NCBI RefSeq assembly: GCF_947495735.1
Contig: NZ_CANMAA010000003.1
Span: 248,001-312,000, forward strand
From: an uncultured Pseudokineococcus sp.
Lineage (GTDB): Bacteria > Actinomycetota > Actinomycetes > Actinomycetales > Quadrisphaeraceae
Reading direction: 5' to 3'
DNA length: 64,000 nt
The translations under genes were made by a program, and so were the position numbers. The stretch's first letter is position 1, and each line of letters starts with the position of its first letter. Below are positions 25,158 to 34,405 of the stretch, piece after piece. The notes beneath the pieces were generated by a model. The model was not told the origin of the DNA. It ran no database searches and saw only the letters and a list, made by a program, of their open reading frames with translations.

Positions 25158-27218
25158 TCAGCGGCGCTGCTGCGTCCCGCGCTCGGCGAGCATCGCGTTG
25201 TACGCGGAGAGCTCGGCCTCGCCGGTGCGGTCGGCGGTGCGGTCGCCGCGGCGCTGGTCGCGCTCGTCGCTGCGGGCCCACTGGATCGCCACGGCGACGA
25301 CGAGCAGCAGCGTCGGGAACTCCCCGATGCCCCAGGCGATGCCGCCGCCGGTGCGCTGGTCGTCGAGCGCGTCGATGCCCCAGCCCGTCGAGGAGAACCA
25401 GCTGCCGGCGAGGAGGGTCTCGCTCGAGATGATCGCGATGCCGAAGAAGGCGTGGAAGGCCATCGTCGCGAACAGCAGCACGATGCGGAGCGGGTAGCTG
25501 GGCCGGTTCGGCCCCGGGTCGATGCCGACGAGGGCGTTGGCGAACAGGTACCCGACCCCGAGGAAGTGCACCATCATCAGCTCGTGGCCCACGTGGGTCG
25601 ACAGCGCGAGCTCGAACAGCGGCGTGTAGTAGAAGACGATCAGGCTGCCCGCGAAGAGCACGGCCGCCACCACCGGGTGGGACACCAGACGCAGGTAGCG
25701 CGACTCGGTGAGGACGACGAGCCACTCCCGGACGCCGCGCGAGCCGTCACGACGACGGGCGATCGCCCGCAGCGCGAGCGTCATCGGCGCCCCGAGGACC
25801 AGGAGCACGGGGATCAGCATGCTCAGCACCATGTGCTGGACCATGTGGGCGCTGAAGACCGTCCGGCCGTACGCGGACGGCGCCCCGCTCGTCATGTAGG
25901 CGAGCACGAGCAGGCCCAGGGCGAAGGCGACGACCCGGCCCACCGGCCACCGGTCGCCGCGGCGGCGCAGGCGCGCCACGCCCGCCCCGTACGCGAGGGC
26001 CAGCCCGAGGGTGATGAGGAGCCACAGCAGGTCGGGCTGCCACTGCGTCAGCAGGCTCGAGGGCCGGAACGGCTCGGGCAGCGCCTCGCCGGTGAGGATC
26101 TCGGCCGGGGTGGGGGCCGGCGGCAGCTCCTGCGGCACCGGGGGCGGGGTCAGCGACAGCGCCGCGGCGACGCCGGAGACCGCGCCCAGCAGCACCACCT
26201 CGCCGCCCACGAGCCGCCAGAACGGCCCCCGGGCGCTCGCACCGGCCGCGGTGCGCGACTCGATGCCCGCGAGCAGCCGGCGCCGGTGCACCCAGCCCGC
26301 CAGGCCGAGCAGGACGCTCGCCGCGGCCTTGGCGAGGACCAGCAGGCCGTACCCCGAGCCGAAGAGGTCCCCGAGGCCGGCGACGCGCAGCGAGGCGTTC
26401 GCGACGCCCGAGACCACGACGAGCGCGAAGCCGACGAGCGCCAGGGAGGAGTACCGCGAGGCCACCACGGGGAGCTCCGGGCCGGTCCGGCGCGCGATGG
26501 CCACGAGCGCGAGGAGCCCGCCGAACCACAGGGCCACGCCCAGCACGTGCAGCCCCCAGGAGCTGACGGCCGTCTCGTGGCCGCTCGTGCCGGTCGAGTG
26601 GGCGTTCAGCGCGAGCGGGACGATGGCGAGGCAGGACAGCAGCGCCGTCCAGCCGGCCCCGGCGGGGGTGCGCACGCCCACGGCGGCCGTGGCGACCAGC
26701 GCGGCGACGACCGTCGAGACGAGCAGCGCCTGGCCCTGGGTGATCTGGGTCGCGACGATCGCCAGCTGGGACCCGAAGGCGGGGTCGGCCAGCGGCGTCC
26801 CGGAGAGGTTGGACGCCGTCAGCACGAGCACGGCGAGGCTGGCGACGGTCCAGACCCCCGAGCCCACGGCCGCGACGCGCGCGGCCGCCGCCCAGGACGG
26901 CGCCCGCGCCGGCACGACGCCGGCGGCGAGCACGAGCGCTCCCAGGGTCAGGGCCAGGCCCAGGTCGCGCAGGACCACGGCCACCGGGAGCCCGTACCGG
27001 ACGAGCGCGCCCGGGTCGCGGACCAGGTCGGGGGCGGCGGCCCCGCCCGTGGCGAGCGCCCACCCGAGCCCGAGCGCGGTGGCGACCGGGGTCAGGAGGA
27101 CGACCGCGAGCCACCACCGGGGGGCCGGGGAGGAGGGCCGACCGGGTGCGTCCGCCGGCCGCGGCGCGCGTGCGCCGTCGCCGTCCCGCTGCGCCGTCGG
27201 CGCCGTCCGTGCGCTCAC
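25158..27218 (-). CDS. CopD-CtaG fusion: copper transport / cytochrome c oxidase assembly membrane protein
   Basis: Polytopic membrane protein of 686 aa. The N-terminal half (~30-350) is a CopD-like copper-resistance domain (TASNLSGTPLADPAFGSQ, WGLHVLGVALWFGGLLAL) and the C-terminal half (~380-640) is a CtaG/caa3 oxidase assembly domain with HMVQHMVLSMLIPVLLVLGAP and ELMMVHFLGVGYLFANAL, rich in His likely to bind copper. Fused CopD-CtaG proteins are common in actinobacteria and deliver copper to cytochrome oxidase. GTG 27218 chosen by the leaderless TACCCT six bases upstream; the open frame further up crosses repeat array B. Confidence 0.9.
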   Translation of the reverse strand: MSARTAPTAQRDGDGARAPRPADAPGRPSSPAPRWWLAVVLLTPVATALGLGWALATGGAAAPDLVRDPGALVRYGLPVAVVLRDLGLALTLGALVLAAGVVPARAPSWAAAARVAAVGSGVWTVASLAVLVLTASNLSGTPLADPAFGSQLAIVATQITQGQALLVSTVVAALVATAAVGVRTPAGAGWTALLSCLAIVPLALNAHSTGTSGHETAVSSWGLHVLGVALWFGGLLALVAIARRTGPELPVVASRYSSLALVGFALVVVSGVANASLRVAGLGDLFGSGYGLLVLAKAAASVLLGLAGWVHRRRLLAGIESRTAAGASARGPFWRLVGGEVVLLGAVSGVAAALSLTPPPVPQELPPAPTPAEILTGEALPEPFRPSSLLTQWQPDLLWLLITLGLALAYGAGVARLRRRGDRWPVGRVVAFALGLLVLAYMTSGAPSAYGRTVFSAHMVQHMVLSMLIPVLLVLGAPMTLALRAIARRRDGSRGVREWLVVLTESRYLRLVSHPVVAAVLFAGSLIVFYYTPLFELALSTHVGHELMMVHFLGVGYLFANALVGIDPGPNRPSYPLRIVLLFATMAFHAFFGIAIISSETLLAGSWFSSTGWGIDALDDQRTGGGIAWGIGEFPTLLLVVAVAIQWARSDERDQRRGDRTADRTGEAELSAYNAMLAERGTQQRR

Positions 27219-27224
27219 CCCCTG

Positions 27225-27230
27225 AGGGTA
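27225..27230 (-). promoter_or_regulatory. -10 hexamer TACCCT of leaderless CopD-CtaG gene
   Basis: On the minus strand TACCCT sits six bases before GTG 27216-27218, with no SD, fixing the start of the fusion gene. Confidence 0.55.
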
Positions 27231-27311
27231 GGCGCCCCCGGCGCGGCACCCGTCGGCGCTCCCCCCGCCGTCCGCACCACCCGCCGTCCGCGCCACCCGA
27301 GTGCGCCCCGC

Positions 27312-27434
27312 CACAGGGCGAGCAGGCGACAAGACGCCCCCGTGCGACCCAGCACAGGGCGAAGAGGCGACAAGACGCCCCCGTGCGACCCACCACAGGG
27401 CGAACAGGCGACAAGACGCCCCCGTGCGACCTGC
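27312..27434. repeat. Array B: three near-identical 41-bp tandem repeats
   Basis: Units start at 27312, 27353 and 27394 with CACAGGGCGA and contain GGCGACAAGACGCCCCCGTG; they differ at only a few positions. The array ends one base before the nitrilase stop codon (27436-27438), in the gap upstream of the CopD-CtaG gene. It shares period and the GGCRACAAGACG core with array A. There are no variable spacers, so it is not CRISPR. Confidence 0.85.
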
Positions 27435-27435
27435 G

Positions 27436-28217
27436 TCAGAGGCGGCGGTCGGCCAGGACCGGGAAGTCCTCGCGCGCCCGCCGGACGACGCCCGGGTCGA
27501 CGTCGACGACGAGGACTTCCTCGTCCTCCCCGGCCTCCGCGAGGACGCCGCCGTCGGGGCCCACGACGGCGCTGGCACCGGCCATGAGCGTGCGCGCGTG
27601 CGCACCGGCGGTGCCGCAGGCGGCCACGAGCAGCTGGTCCTCCAGCGCCCGGGCGCGCACGAGCAGGCGCCAGTGCTCGCGCCGGGCCGCGGGCCACGCC
27701 GCCGGCAGGAGCACGAGCCGCGCCCCGCCGTCGAGCAGCGCGCGGAACATCTCGGGGAAGCGCAGGTCGTAGCAGGTGGCCAGGCCCACCGGCAGGCTCG
27801 AGCCGTCGCGCAGCGGCACCGGCGCGACGACGACCTCGTCGCCGGGCGTCATCAGCTCGGACTCCCCGCGGCCGTGGCCGAAGCGGTGCACCTTGCGGTA
27901 GCGCGCCAGCAGGGCGCCGTCCGGGCCGAGCAGCAGGGAGGTGTTGAAGAGGCGGTCGCCGTCGCGCTCGACGACCGACCCGGCGTGCACCACGGCGCCG
28001 CACGCCCGGGCCGCGTCGGCCATCGCCCGCGCCGTGGGCCCGTCCAGCGGCTCGGCCCGCTCGGACCACCGGGCGCTCGCGAAGCCGCCGTGCGCCCACA
28101 GCTCCGGCAGGACGACGACGTCGGCGCCCTCCTGGGCGGCCACGAGCGCGGCCACGCGGTCGCGCCGGGCGGCGACGGGCTCGTCGTCGCCGTAGCCCAC
28201 CTGCAGCAGGTGCAGCC

Positions 28218-28221
<4 letters not shown>
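27436..28221 (-). CDS. Carbon-nitrogen hydrolase (nitrilase superfamily)
   Basis: Cytoplasmic amidase-type hydrolase, 261 aa. The catalytic triad is visible: Glu40 in VVLPELW, Lys110 in ARYRKVHRFG and Cys150 in LATCYDLRFPE. The pattern resembles omega-amidase/Nit-type branches. GTG start (28219-28221) overlaps the E2 stop (GTGA), so it is the last gene of the bkd operon; it may act on alpha-keto acid amides or simply be co-transcribed. The gene ends next to repeat array B. Confidence 0.92.
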
Positions 28222-29564
<1,343 letters not shown>

Positions 29565-29722
29565 GCGGGGGCCTCCTGCCTGCGGCGGGTCGCCCGCCGG
29601 TCGGGGTGGTCGCGGTCGCCGGACGCCGGCCACCGCGGTGGATCTGCTCAGCTCGTGCGCCCGGTGGCCGCGGGGGCCGCCGAGCGGTGCGCCAGTGTGG
29701 CGCGGAGGCGGACCTCGCCGCC

Positions 29723-30730
29723 TCAGGTGTCGAGCACGCGGTCGACCGCCTCGAGGAGCCGGTCGGCGTCGGGCAGGTACTCGTCCTCGAGCCGGGCGGC
29801 CGGGTAGGGCACCGAGAAGCCGCCGACGCGCAGCACCGGGGCCTCGAGGGAGTAGAAGCACGACTCCGTGACGCGCGCGGCCACCTCGGCGCCGAGGCCG
29901 AGGAAGACGGGCGCCTCGTGCGCCACGACGAGCCGGCCGGTGCGGCGCACCGACTCCTCCACCGGCGCCAGGTCCAGCGGGGAGAGGGTGCGCAGGTCGA
30001 CGACCTCGAGGCTGCGGCCCTCCTCGGCCGCCGCGTCGGCCGCGCGCAGCGCCAGGGGCACGGTGGGCCCGTAGGCCACGACGGTGACGTCGGTGCCGGG
30101 CCGCACGACCCGCGAGCGGTGCAGCGGGTACGGCTCCGCGGCCGGGTCGAGCTCCGCCTTGTCCCAGTAGTGCCGCTTCGGCTCGAAGAAGATGACCGGG
30201 TCCGGCGAGTCGATGGCCTGCTGGATCATCCAGTAGGCGTCCACGGCGTTCGACGGGGTCACGCACCGCAGGCCGGTCGTGTGCGCGAAGAGCACCTCGG
30301 GCGACTCGCTGTGGTGCTCCACCGCGCCGATGCCGCCGCCGAAGGGGATCCGGATGACCACCGGCATCGGCATCGCGCCCCGGCTGCGGTGGGTCATCTT
30401 CGCGAGCTGGGTGACGATCTGGTCGTAGGCGGGGAACACGAAGCCGTCGAACTGGATCTCGCAGACGGGCCGGTACCCGCGCATCGCCAGCCCGATCGCC
30501 GTGCCGATGATGCCCGCCTCGGCGAGCGGGGTGTCGACGACCCGCTCCTCGCCGAAGTCCTTCGCCAGGCCCTCCGTGACGCGGAAGACGCCGCCGAGGG
30601 CCCCGATGTCCTCGCCCATGACGAGGACCTTGGGCTCGCGCTCCATCGCGGCGCGCAGCCCCAGGTTCAGGGCCCTGGCGATGCTGACGCGCTCCACGAC
30701 GGGCTCGCCGTCCGGACCGATCGCGCTCAC
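29723..30730 (-). CDS. bkdB: Branched-chain alpha-keto acid dehydrogenase E1 beta
   Basis: Beta subunit of the thiamine-diphosphate-dependent E1, 335 aa. Contains VLVMGEDIGALGGVFRVTEG, PLAEAGIIGTAIGLA, the RIPFGGGIGAVEHHSES loop and a transketolase C-terminal domain (VVAHEAPVFLGLGAEVAA). GTG start 30728-30730 overlaps the E1 alpha stop (GTGA). Works with BkdA to decarboxylate branched-chain 2-oxo acids and supplies primers for branched fatty acids. Confidence 0.95.
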   Translation of the reverse strand: MSAIGPDGEPVVERVSIARALNLGLRAAMEREPKVLVMGEDIGALGGVFRVTEGLAKDFGEERVVDTPLAEAGIIGTAIGLAMRGYRPVCEIQFDGFVFPAYDQIVTQLAKMTHRSRGAMPMPVVIRIPFGGGIGAVEHHSESPEVLFAHTTGLRCVTPSNAVDAYWMIQQAIDSPDPVIFFEPKRHYWDKAELDPAAEPYPLHRSRVVRPGTDVTVVAYGPTVPLALRAADAAAEEGRSLEVVDLRTLSPLDLAPVEESVRRTGRLVVAHEAPVFLGLGAEVAARVTESCFYSLEAPVLRVGGFSVPYPAARLEDEYLPDADRLLEAVDRVLDT

Positions 30731-31962
30731 GCGGCGCCTCCCTGCGTCCCGGCGCCGCCCTCGGCGACGTCCTCGCCCTCGAGGCCGGCCACGTACCGGG
30801 CGTACCAGGCCCTCTCGGCCTCCACCTGCGGGTGCTCCGCGGCGTAGGCGTGGTCGAACATCGTGCTCGGCTCGGGGTCCGGCATCTCCAGGACGTCGCG
30901 GCGGAGCTTCGCCGCCAGGGCGTCGCCGTCGCGCGCCACCTCGGCGAAGAAGTCGTCCCCCGTGCCGTGGTCGCGGCGCAGGTGAGCCTCGAGCCGGGTC
31001 AGCGGGTCGCGCGCGCGCCACTGCTCGACCTCGACGGAGGGCCGGTAGCGACCGGGGTCGTCGGACGTCGTGTGGGCGCCCATCCGGTAGGTGAAGGCCT
31101 CGACCAGGGTCGGCCCCTGCCCCGCCCGCGCCCGCTCGGCGGCGGCGCGCACGACCGCGTAGCAGGCGATGACGTCGTTGCCGTCGACGCGCACCCCCGG
31201 GAACCCGAAGCCGCTGGCGCGCTGGGCGATCGGCACGCGGGTCTGCCGCTCGGCCGGGACGGAGATGGCCCACTGGTTGTTCTGGCAGACGAAGACCACG
31301 GGCGCCTGGAAGGCGGTGGCGAAGACGAAGGCCTCGCTGACGTCGCCCTGGCTGCTGGCGCCGTCGCCGAAGTACGCCAGCACGCACGCGTCGCGCCCGG
31401 CGTCACCGGTGCCGACCGCGCCGTCGCGCTGCACGCCCATGGCGTAGCCGGTGGCGTGCAGCGTCTGCGTGCCGATGACGAGCGCGTAGGGGCTGACGCC
31501 GGTGGCCGCGACGTCCCAGCCGCCCCGGTCCACACCGCGGAAGAGCGACAGGATGTCCGCCGGGTCGACGCCGCGCACCATGGCGACGGCGTGCTCGCGG
31601 TAGGTGGGGAAGACCCGGTCCTGCGGCTCGGTGGCGCGCGCGGAGCCCACCTGCGCGGCCTCCTGGCCCAGCAGGCTCGCCCACAGGCCGAGCTCGCCCT
31701 GGCGCTGCAGGGCGGTGGCCTCGGTGTCCGCGCGGCGGGCCAGCGCCATGTCGCGGTACATGCCCCGCAGGTCCTCGGGCGTGAGCGCCGCGGCGTGCGC
31801 CACGACCTCCGGGTCCTCGCCGGCGTCCGCGCGCCGGCCGTCCGGCGTCAGCAGCTGGACGACGTGCAGGGCACCGCCCGTGCCCGGTCCCGTGCCCTGC
31901 TCCGGCCCCGTGGGGGTGGGTCCTGCTCCCGCGCTGGTGCGGCCCGTCGTCGACGACGTCAC
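30727..31962 (-). CDS. bkdA: Branched-chain alpha-keto acid dehydrogenase E1 alpha
   Basis: Alpha subunit of E1, 411 aa, preceded by a ~30-residue Gly/Thr/Pro-rich N-terminus. The ThDP-binding motif runs from YFGDGASSQGDV to CQNNQWAISVP, and RMGAHTTSDDPGRY marks the phosphorylation-loop region of 2-oxo acid dehydrogenases. GTG start with GAGGAGG four bases upstream. First gene of bkdA-bkdB-bkdC-nitrilase. TACCGT on the minus strand at 32039-32044 is a candidate -10, ~75 bases upstream. Confidence 0.95.
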   Translation of the reverse strand: MTSSTTGRTSAGAGPTPTGPEQGTGPGTGGALHVVQLLTPDGRRADAGEDPEVVAHAAALTPEDLRGMYRDMALARRADTEATALQRQGELGLWASLLGQEAAQVGSARATEPQDRVFPTYREHAVAMVRGVDPADILSLFRGVDRGGWDVAATGVSPYALVIGTQTLHATGYAMGVQRDGAVGTGDAGRDACVLAYFGDGASSQGDVSEAFVFATAFQAPVVFVCQNNQWAISVPAERQTRVPIAQRASGFGFPGVRVDGNDVIACYAVVRAAAERARAGQGPTLVEAFTYRMGAHTTSDDPGRYRPSVEVEQWRARDPLTRLEAHLRRDHGTGDDFFAEVARDGDALAAKLRRDVLEMPDPEPSTMFDHAYAAEHPQVEAERAWYARYVAGLEGEDVAEGGAGTQGGAA

Positions 31963-32049
31963 GTGCCCTCCTCGGGCGGCCCCCGGCGGAGACCGCTCCC
32001 TCGCTGCGCGCCCTGGTGCCCGGGCGACTCAGGCGGGAACGGTACTCCG

Positions 32050-32068
32050 CCGCCCCACCGGGGGGCGG
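32050..32068. terminator. Hairpin between aminotransferase and bkdA
   Basis: CCGCCCC (32050-32056) and GGGGCGG (32062-32068) with a 5-base loop, downstream of the aminotransferase stop on the minus strand. Confidence 0.5.
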
Positions 32069-32105
32069 TCGCCGCCCAGGTGCTGGGCGCGGGCCCGGCA
32101 GCGGG

Positions 32106-33188
32106 TCAGCCGCGGGGGAAGGCGGCGGCCACCTCGAGGAACCGGTCGTCGGCCTCGGGCTCCCCGATGCTGACCCGCACGCCGTCCCCGGCGAACGCGC
32201 GCACCGACAGCCCGACGGCGCCGCAGGCCTCCGCCAGCTCGCCCGCGCGCTCGCCGACGGGCATCCACACGAAGTTGGCCTCGGTCGCCGGGACCTCCCA
32301 GCCCTGCGCGGCGAGCGCCGCGACGACCCGCTCGCGCTCGGTCACGATCGCCCCCACCCGCTCGAGGAGCTCCTCCTCGGCGTCCAGGGAGGCGACGGCG
32401 GCCGCCTGCGCGAGGGTGCTCACGCCGAAGGGGATCGCCGTCTTGCGCAGCGCGTCGGCCACCGCGGGGTGCGCGAGGCCGTACCCGACGCGCAGCCCGG
32501 CGAGCCCGTAGGCCTTGGAGAACGTGCGCAGGACGACGAGGTTGGGGTGCGCCAGGTGCAGCGCCACCGCGTCGGGCGCGTCGGCCGCCGGGCGCACGAA
32601 CTCCCGGTACGCCTCGTCCAGGACCACGAGCACGTCGGCGGGCACGGCGGTGAGGAAGTCGTCCATCTCAGCAGCGGTGACGGTCGGGCCGGTGGGGTTG
32701 TTCGGGCTGCACACGAGGACGAGCCGGGTGCGCTCGGTGACGGCCGCGGCCATCGCGGGCAGGTCGTGGCGGCCGTCGGGCAGGAGCGGCACGGGCACCG
32801 ACCGGGCGCCCGAGAGCCGCACGACGATGGGGTAGGCCTCGAAGGAGCGCCAGGCGTGGACGACCTCGTCGCCGTCGCCGGCTGCCGCTGTGAGCACCTG
32901 GCCGAGGACCCCGACGCTGCCCGGCCCGGCGACGACGTGCTCCTGCGGGACGCCGTCGTGGCGCGCGATCGCCGCCGTCAGCTCGCTGCTCAGCATGTCC
33001 GGGTAGCGGTTGGCGCTCGCCGCCGCCCGGCCGATCACCTCGAGCACCGAGGGCAGCGGCGGGTAGGGGTTCTCGTTGCTCGCGAGCTTGTACGGCGTGA
33101 CGCCCTCGAGCACCTGCGGCGGGCGGCCGGGCACGTAGGACGGCACGTCGTCGAGGACCGCCCGCAGGCGGGGGTGCAGCGAGGTCAT
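32106..33188 (-). CDS. Histidinol-phosphate / aromatic aminotransferase (HisC/Pat-like)
   Basis: PLP-dependent class I/II aminotransferase, 360 aa. Signature [14 protein letters not shown] near the N-terminus, [10 protein letters not shown] in the middle and the PLP lysine (~225) in [16 protein letters not shown]. Similar to actinobacterial Pat proteins annotated as phenylalanine or histidinol-phosphate aminotransferases. Sits directly upstream of bkd on the same strand; it could make the 2-oxo acids used there, but a hairpin separates them. ATG start with TACCCT seven bases upstream (leaderless). Confidence 0.9.
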   Translation of the reverse strand: MTSLHPRLRAVLDDVPSYVPGRPPQVLEGVTPYKLASNENPYPPLPSVLEVIGRAAASANRYPDMLSSELTAAIARHDGVPQEHVVAGPGSVGVLGQVLTAAAGDGDEVVHAWRSFEAYPIVVRLSGARSVPVPLLPDGRHDLPAMAAAVTERTRLVLVCSPNNPTGPTVTAAEMDDFLTAVPADVLVVLDEAYREFVRPAADAPDAVALHLAHPNLVVLRTFSKAYGLAGLRVGYGLAHPAVADALRKTAIPFGVSTLAQAAAVASLDAEEELLERVGAIVTERERVVAALAAQGWEVPATEANFVWMPVGERAGELAEACGAVGLSVRAFAGDGVRVSIGEPEADDRFLEVAAAFPRG

Positions 33189-33195
33189 GCCGGGC

Positions 33196-33201
33196 AGGGT
33201 A
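33196..33201 (-). promoter_or_regulatory. -10 hexamer TACCCT of leaderless aminotransferase gene
   Basis: Minus-strand TACCCT lies seven bases before the ATG (33186-33188). The same hexamer precedes the CopD-CtaG gene. Confidence 0.5.
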
Positions 33202-33239
33202 GGGGCGCGCCGGGAGCCGGCCGGGGGCCGGCGCGCCCC
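33202..33239. terminator. Terminator hairpin after galE
   Basis: A perfect 12-bp stem (33202-33213 with 33228-33239) starts five bases after the galE stop and ends against the aminotransferase -10 box, so it separates the two transcripts. Confidence 0.75.
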
Positions 33240-33243
33240 GCCC

Positions 33244-34209
33244 TCACCCGGCGGCGCGCTGCTGCGCCGCCCAGGCCCCGGCCACCATGTCGTCGAGGTC
33301 GTGCCGCATGGCCCAGTCGAGGTCGCGGGCGGCGAGGTCGCCCCGCGCGACGATGCGGGCGGGGTCGCCCGGGCGGCGCTCGGCCTCCTCGGGGGTGAAG
33401 TCGACGCCCGTGACCCGCGCGACGGCGCTCATGATCTCGCGCACGGAGACGCCGTCGCCGCTGCCGAGGTTGTAGACCGGCTCGACCGGGTCGCCGGCCT
33501 CCAGGCGACGGGCGGCGGCGACGTGGCTGCGCGCCAGGTCGGCCACGTGGACGTAGTCGCGCACGCAGGTGCCGTCGGGCGTCGGGTAGTCGGTGCCGTT
33601 GATGCGGGGCGTCCGGCCCTCGGCGAGGGCTGCCAGGACGAGCGGGAAGAGGTTGTGCGGGCTGGAGTCGTAGAGCTCGGGGCGCCCGGAGCCCACGACG
33701 TTGAAGTACCGCAGCGAGGTGCCGCGCAGGCCGGTGGCGCGGGCCGCGTCGCGCAGCAGCCACTCCCCCACCAGCTTGCTCTCCCCGTACGGCGACTCCG
33801 GGGCCGTCGGCGTCTCCTCGGTGACGACGTCGCCCGGCGGCGTGCCGTACACGGCGGCGCTGGAGGAGAAGACGAACCGGTCGACGCCGACCTCGTCCAT
33901 CGCCCGCAGCAGCCCCACCATGGCCGTGACGTTCTGCGTGTAGGTGTGCAGCGGCCGCTGCACCGACACGCCGGCGTACTTGAAGCCGGCGAGGTGGACG
34001 ACGCCGGTGACCTCGTGCTCGCGGAGCGCCGCCTCGACGGCGGGGACGTCGAGCAGGTCGGCCCGCACGAAGGGGACGTCCTCCGGCACGAACGCCTCGA
34101 CGCCCGACGACAGGTCGTCGAGCACGACGCAGCCCAGCCCCGCCTCGCGGAACGCGTCCACGACGTGCGCACCGATGTACCCCGCGCCGCCCGTCACCAG
34201 CCAGCTCAT
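33244..34209 (-). CDS. galE: UDP-glucose 4-epimerase
   Basis: Extended SDR epimerase of 321 aa. NAD-binding GGAGYIG at residues 7-13, catalytic Tyr141/Lys145 in SPYGESK, and GalE-type substrate segments ([33 protein letters not shown]). Interconverts UDP-glucose and UDP-galactose for polysaccharides or galactose use. ATG start with GAGGAG upstream. The 196-bp upstream gap is low-complexity CG-rich sequence with no clear element. Confidence 0.95.
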   Translation of the reverse strand: MSWLVTGGAGYIGAHVVDAFREAGLGCVVLDDLSSGVEAFVPEDVPFVRADLLDVPAVEAALREHEVTGVVHLAGFKYAGVSVQRPLHTYTQNVTAMVGLLRAMDEVGVDRFVFSSSAAVYGTPPGDVVTEETPTAPESPYGESKLVGEWLLRDAARATGLRGTSLRYFNVVGSGRPELYDSSPHNLFPLVLAALAEGRTPRINGTDYPTPDGTCVRDYVHVADLARSHVAAARRLEAGDPVEPVYNLGSGDGVSVREIMSAVARVTGVDFTPEEAERRPGDPARIVARGDLAARDLDWAMRHDLDDMVAGAWAAQQRAAG

Positions 34210-34405
34210 GTGCTCTCCTCGGTCCTCGTCGTCGCCCTCGTCGTCGCCCGGGCGCTGCCCCGAGCCCGTCTGCCCCGAGCCCGCCCGCCCCGCGCCCGCT
34301 GCCCAGCGCCCTCGCCCGGTGGCGTCGCCCGGGCCGGCGGGCCGCATCCTGCCAGCCGGGCGCGCCCGGGGGGCCGGGCCGCGAGGACCTCTGCACCGCA
34401 GCGCC

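Noticed and set aside
27312-27434. Short regular repeats that could suggest a CRISPR array
   Set aside because: The whole 41-bp unit is conserved with no variable spacers, only three units, and no cas gene nearby.
24882-27587. 901-residue plus-strand frame crossing both repeat arrays
   Set aside because: Low-complexity Arg/Gly/Glu translation opposite the CopD-CtaG gene; no recognisable domain.
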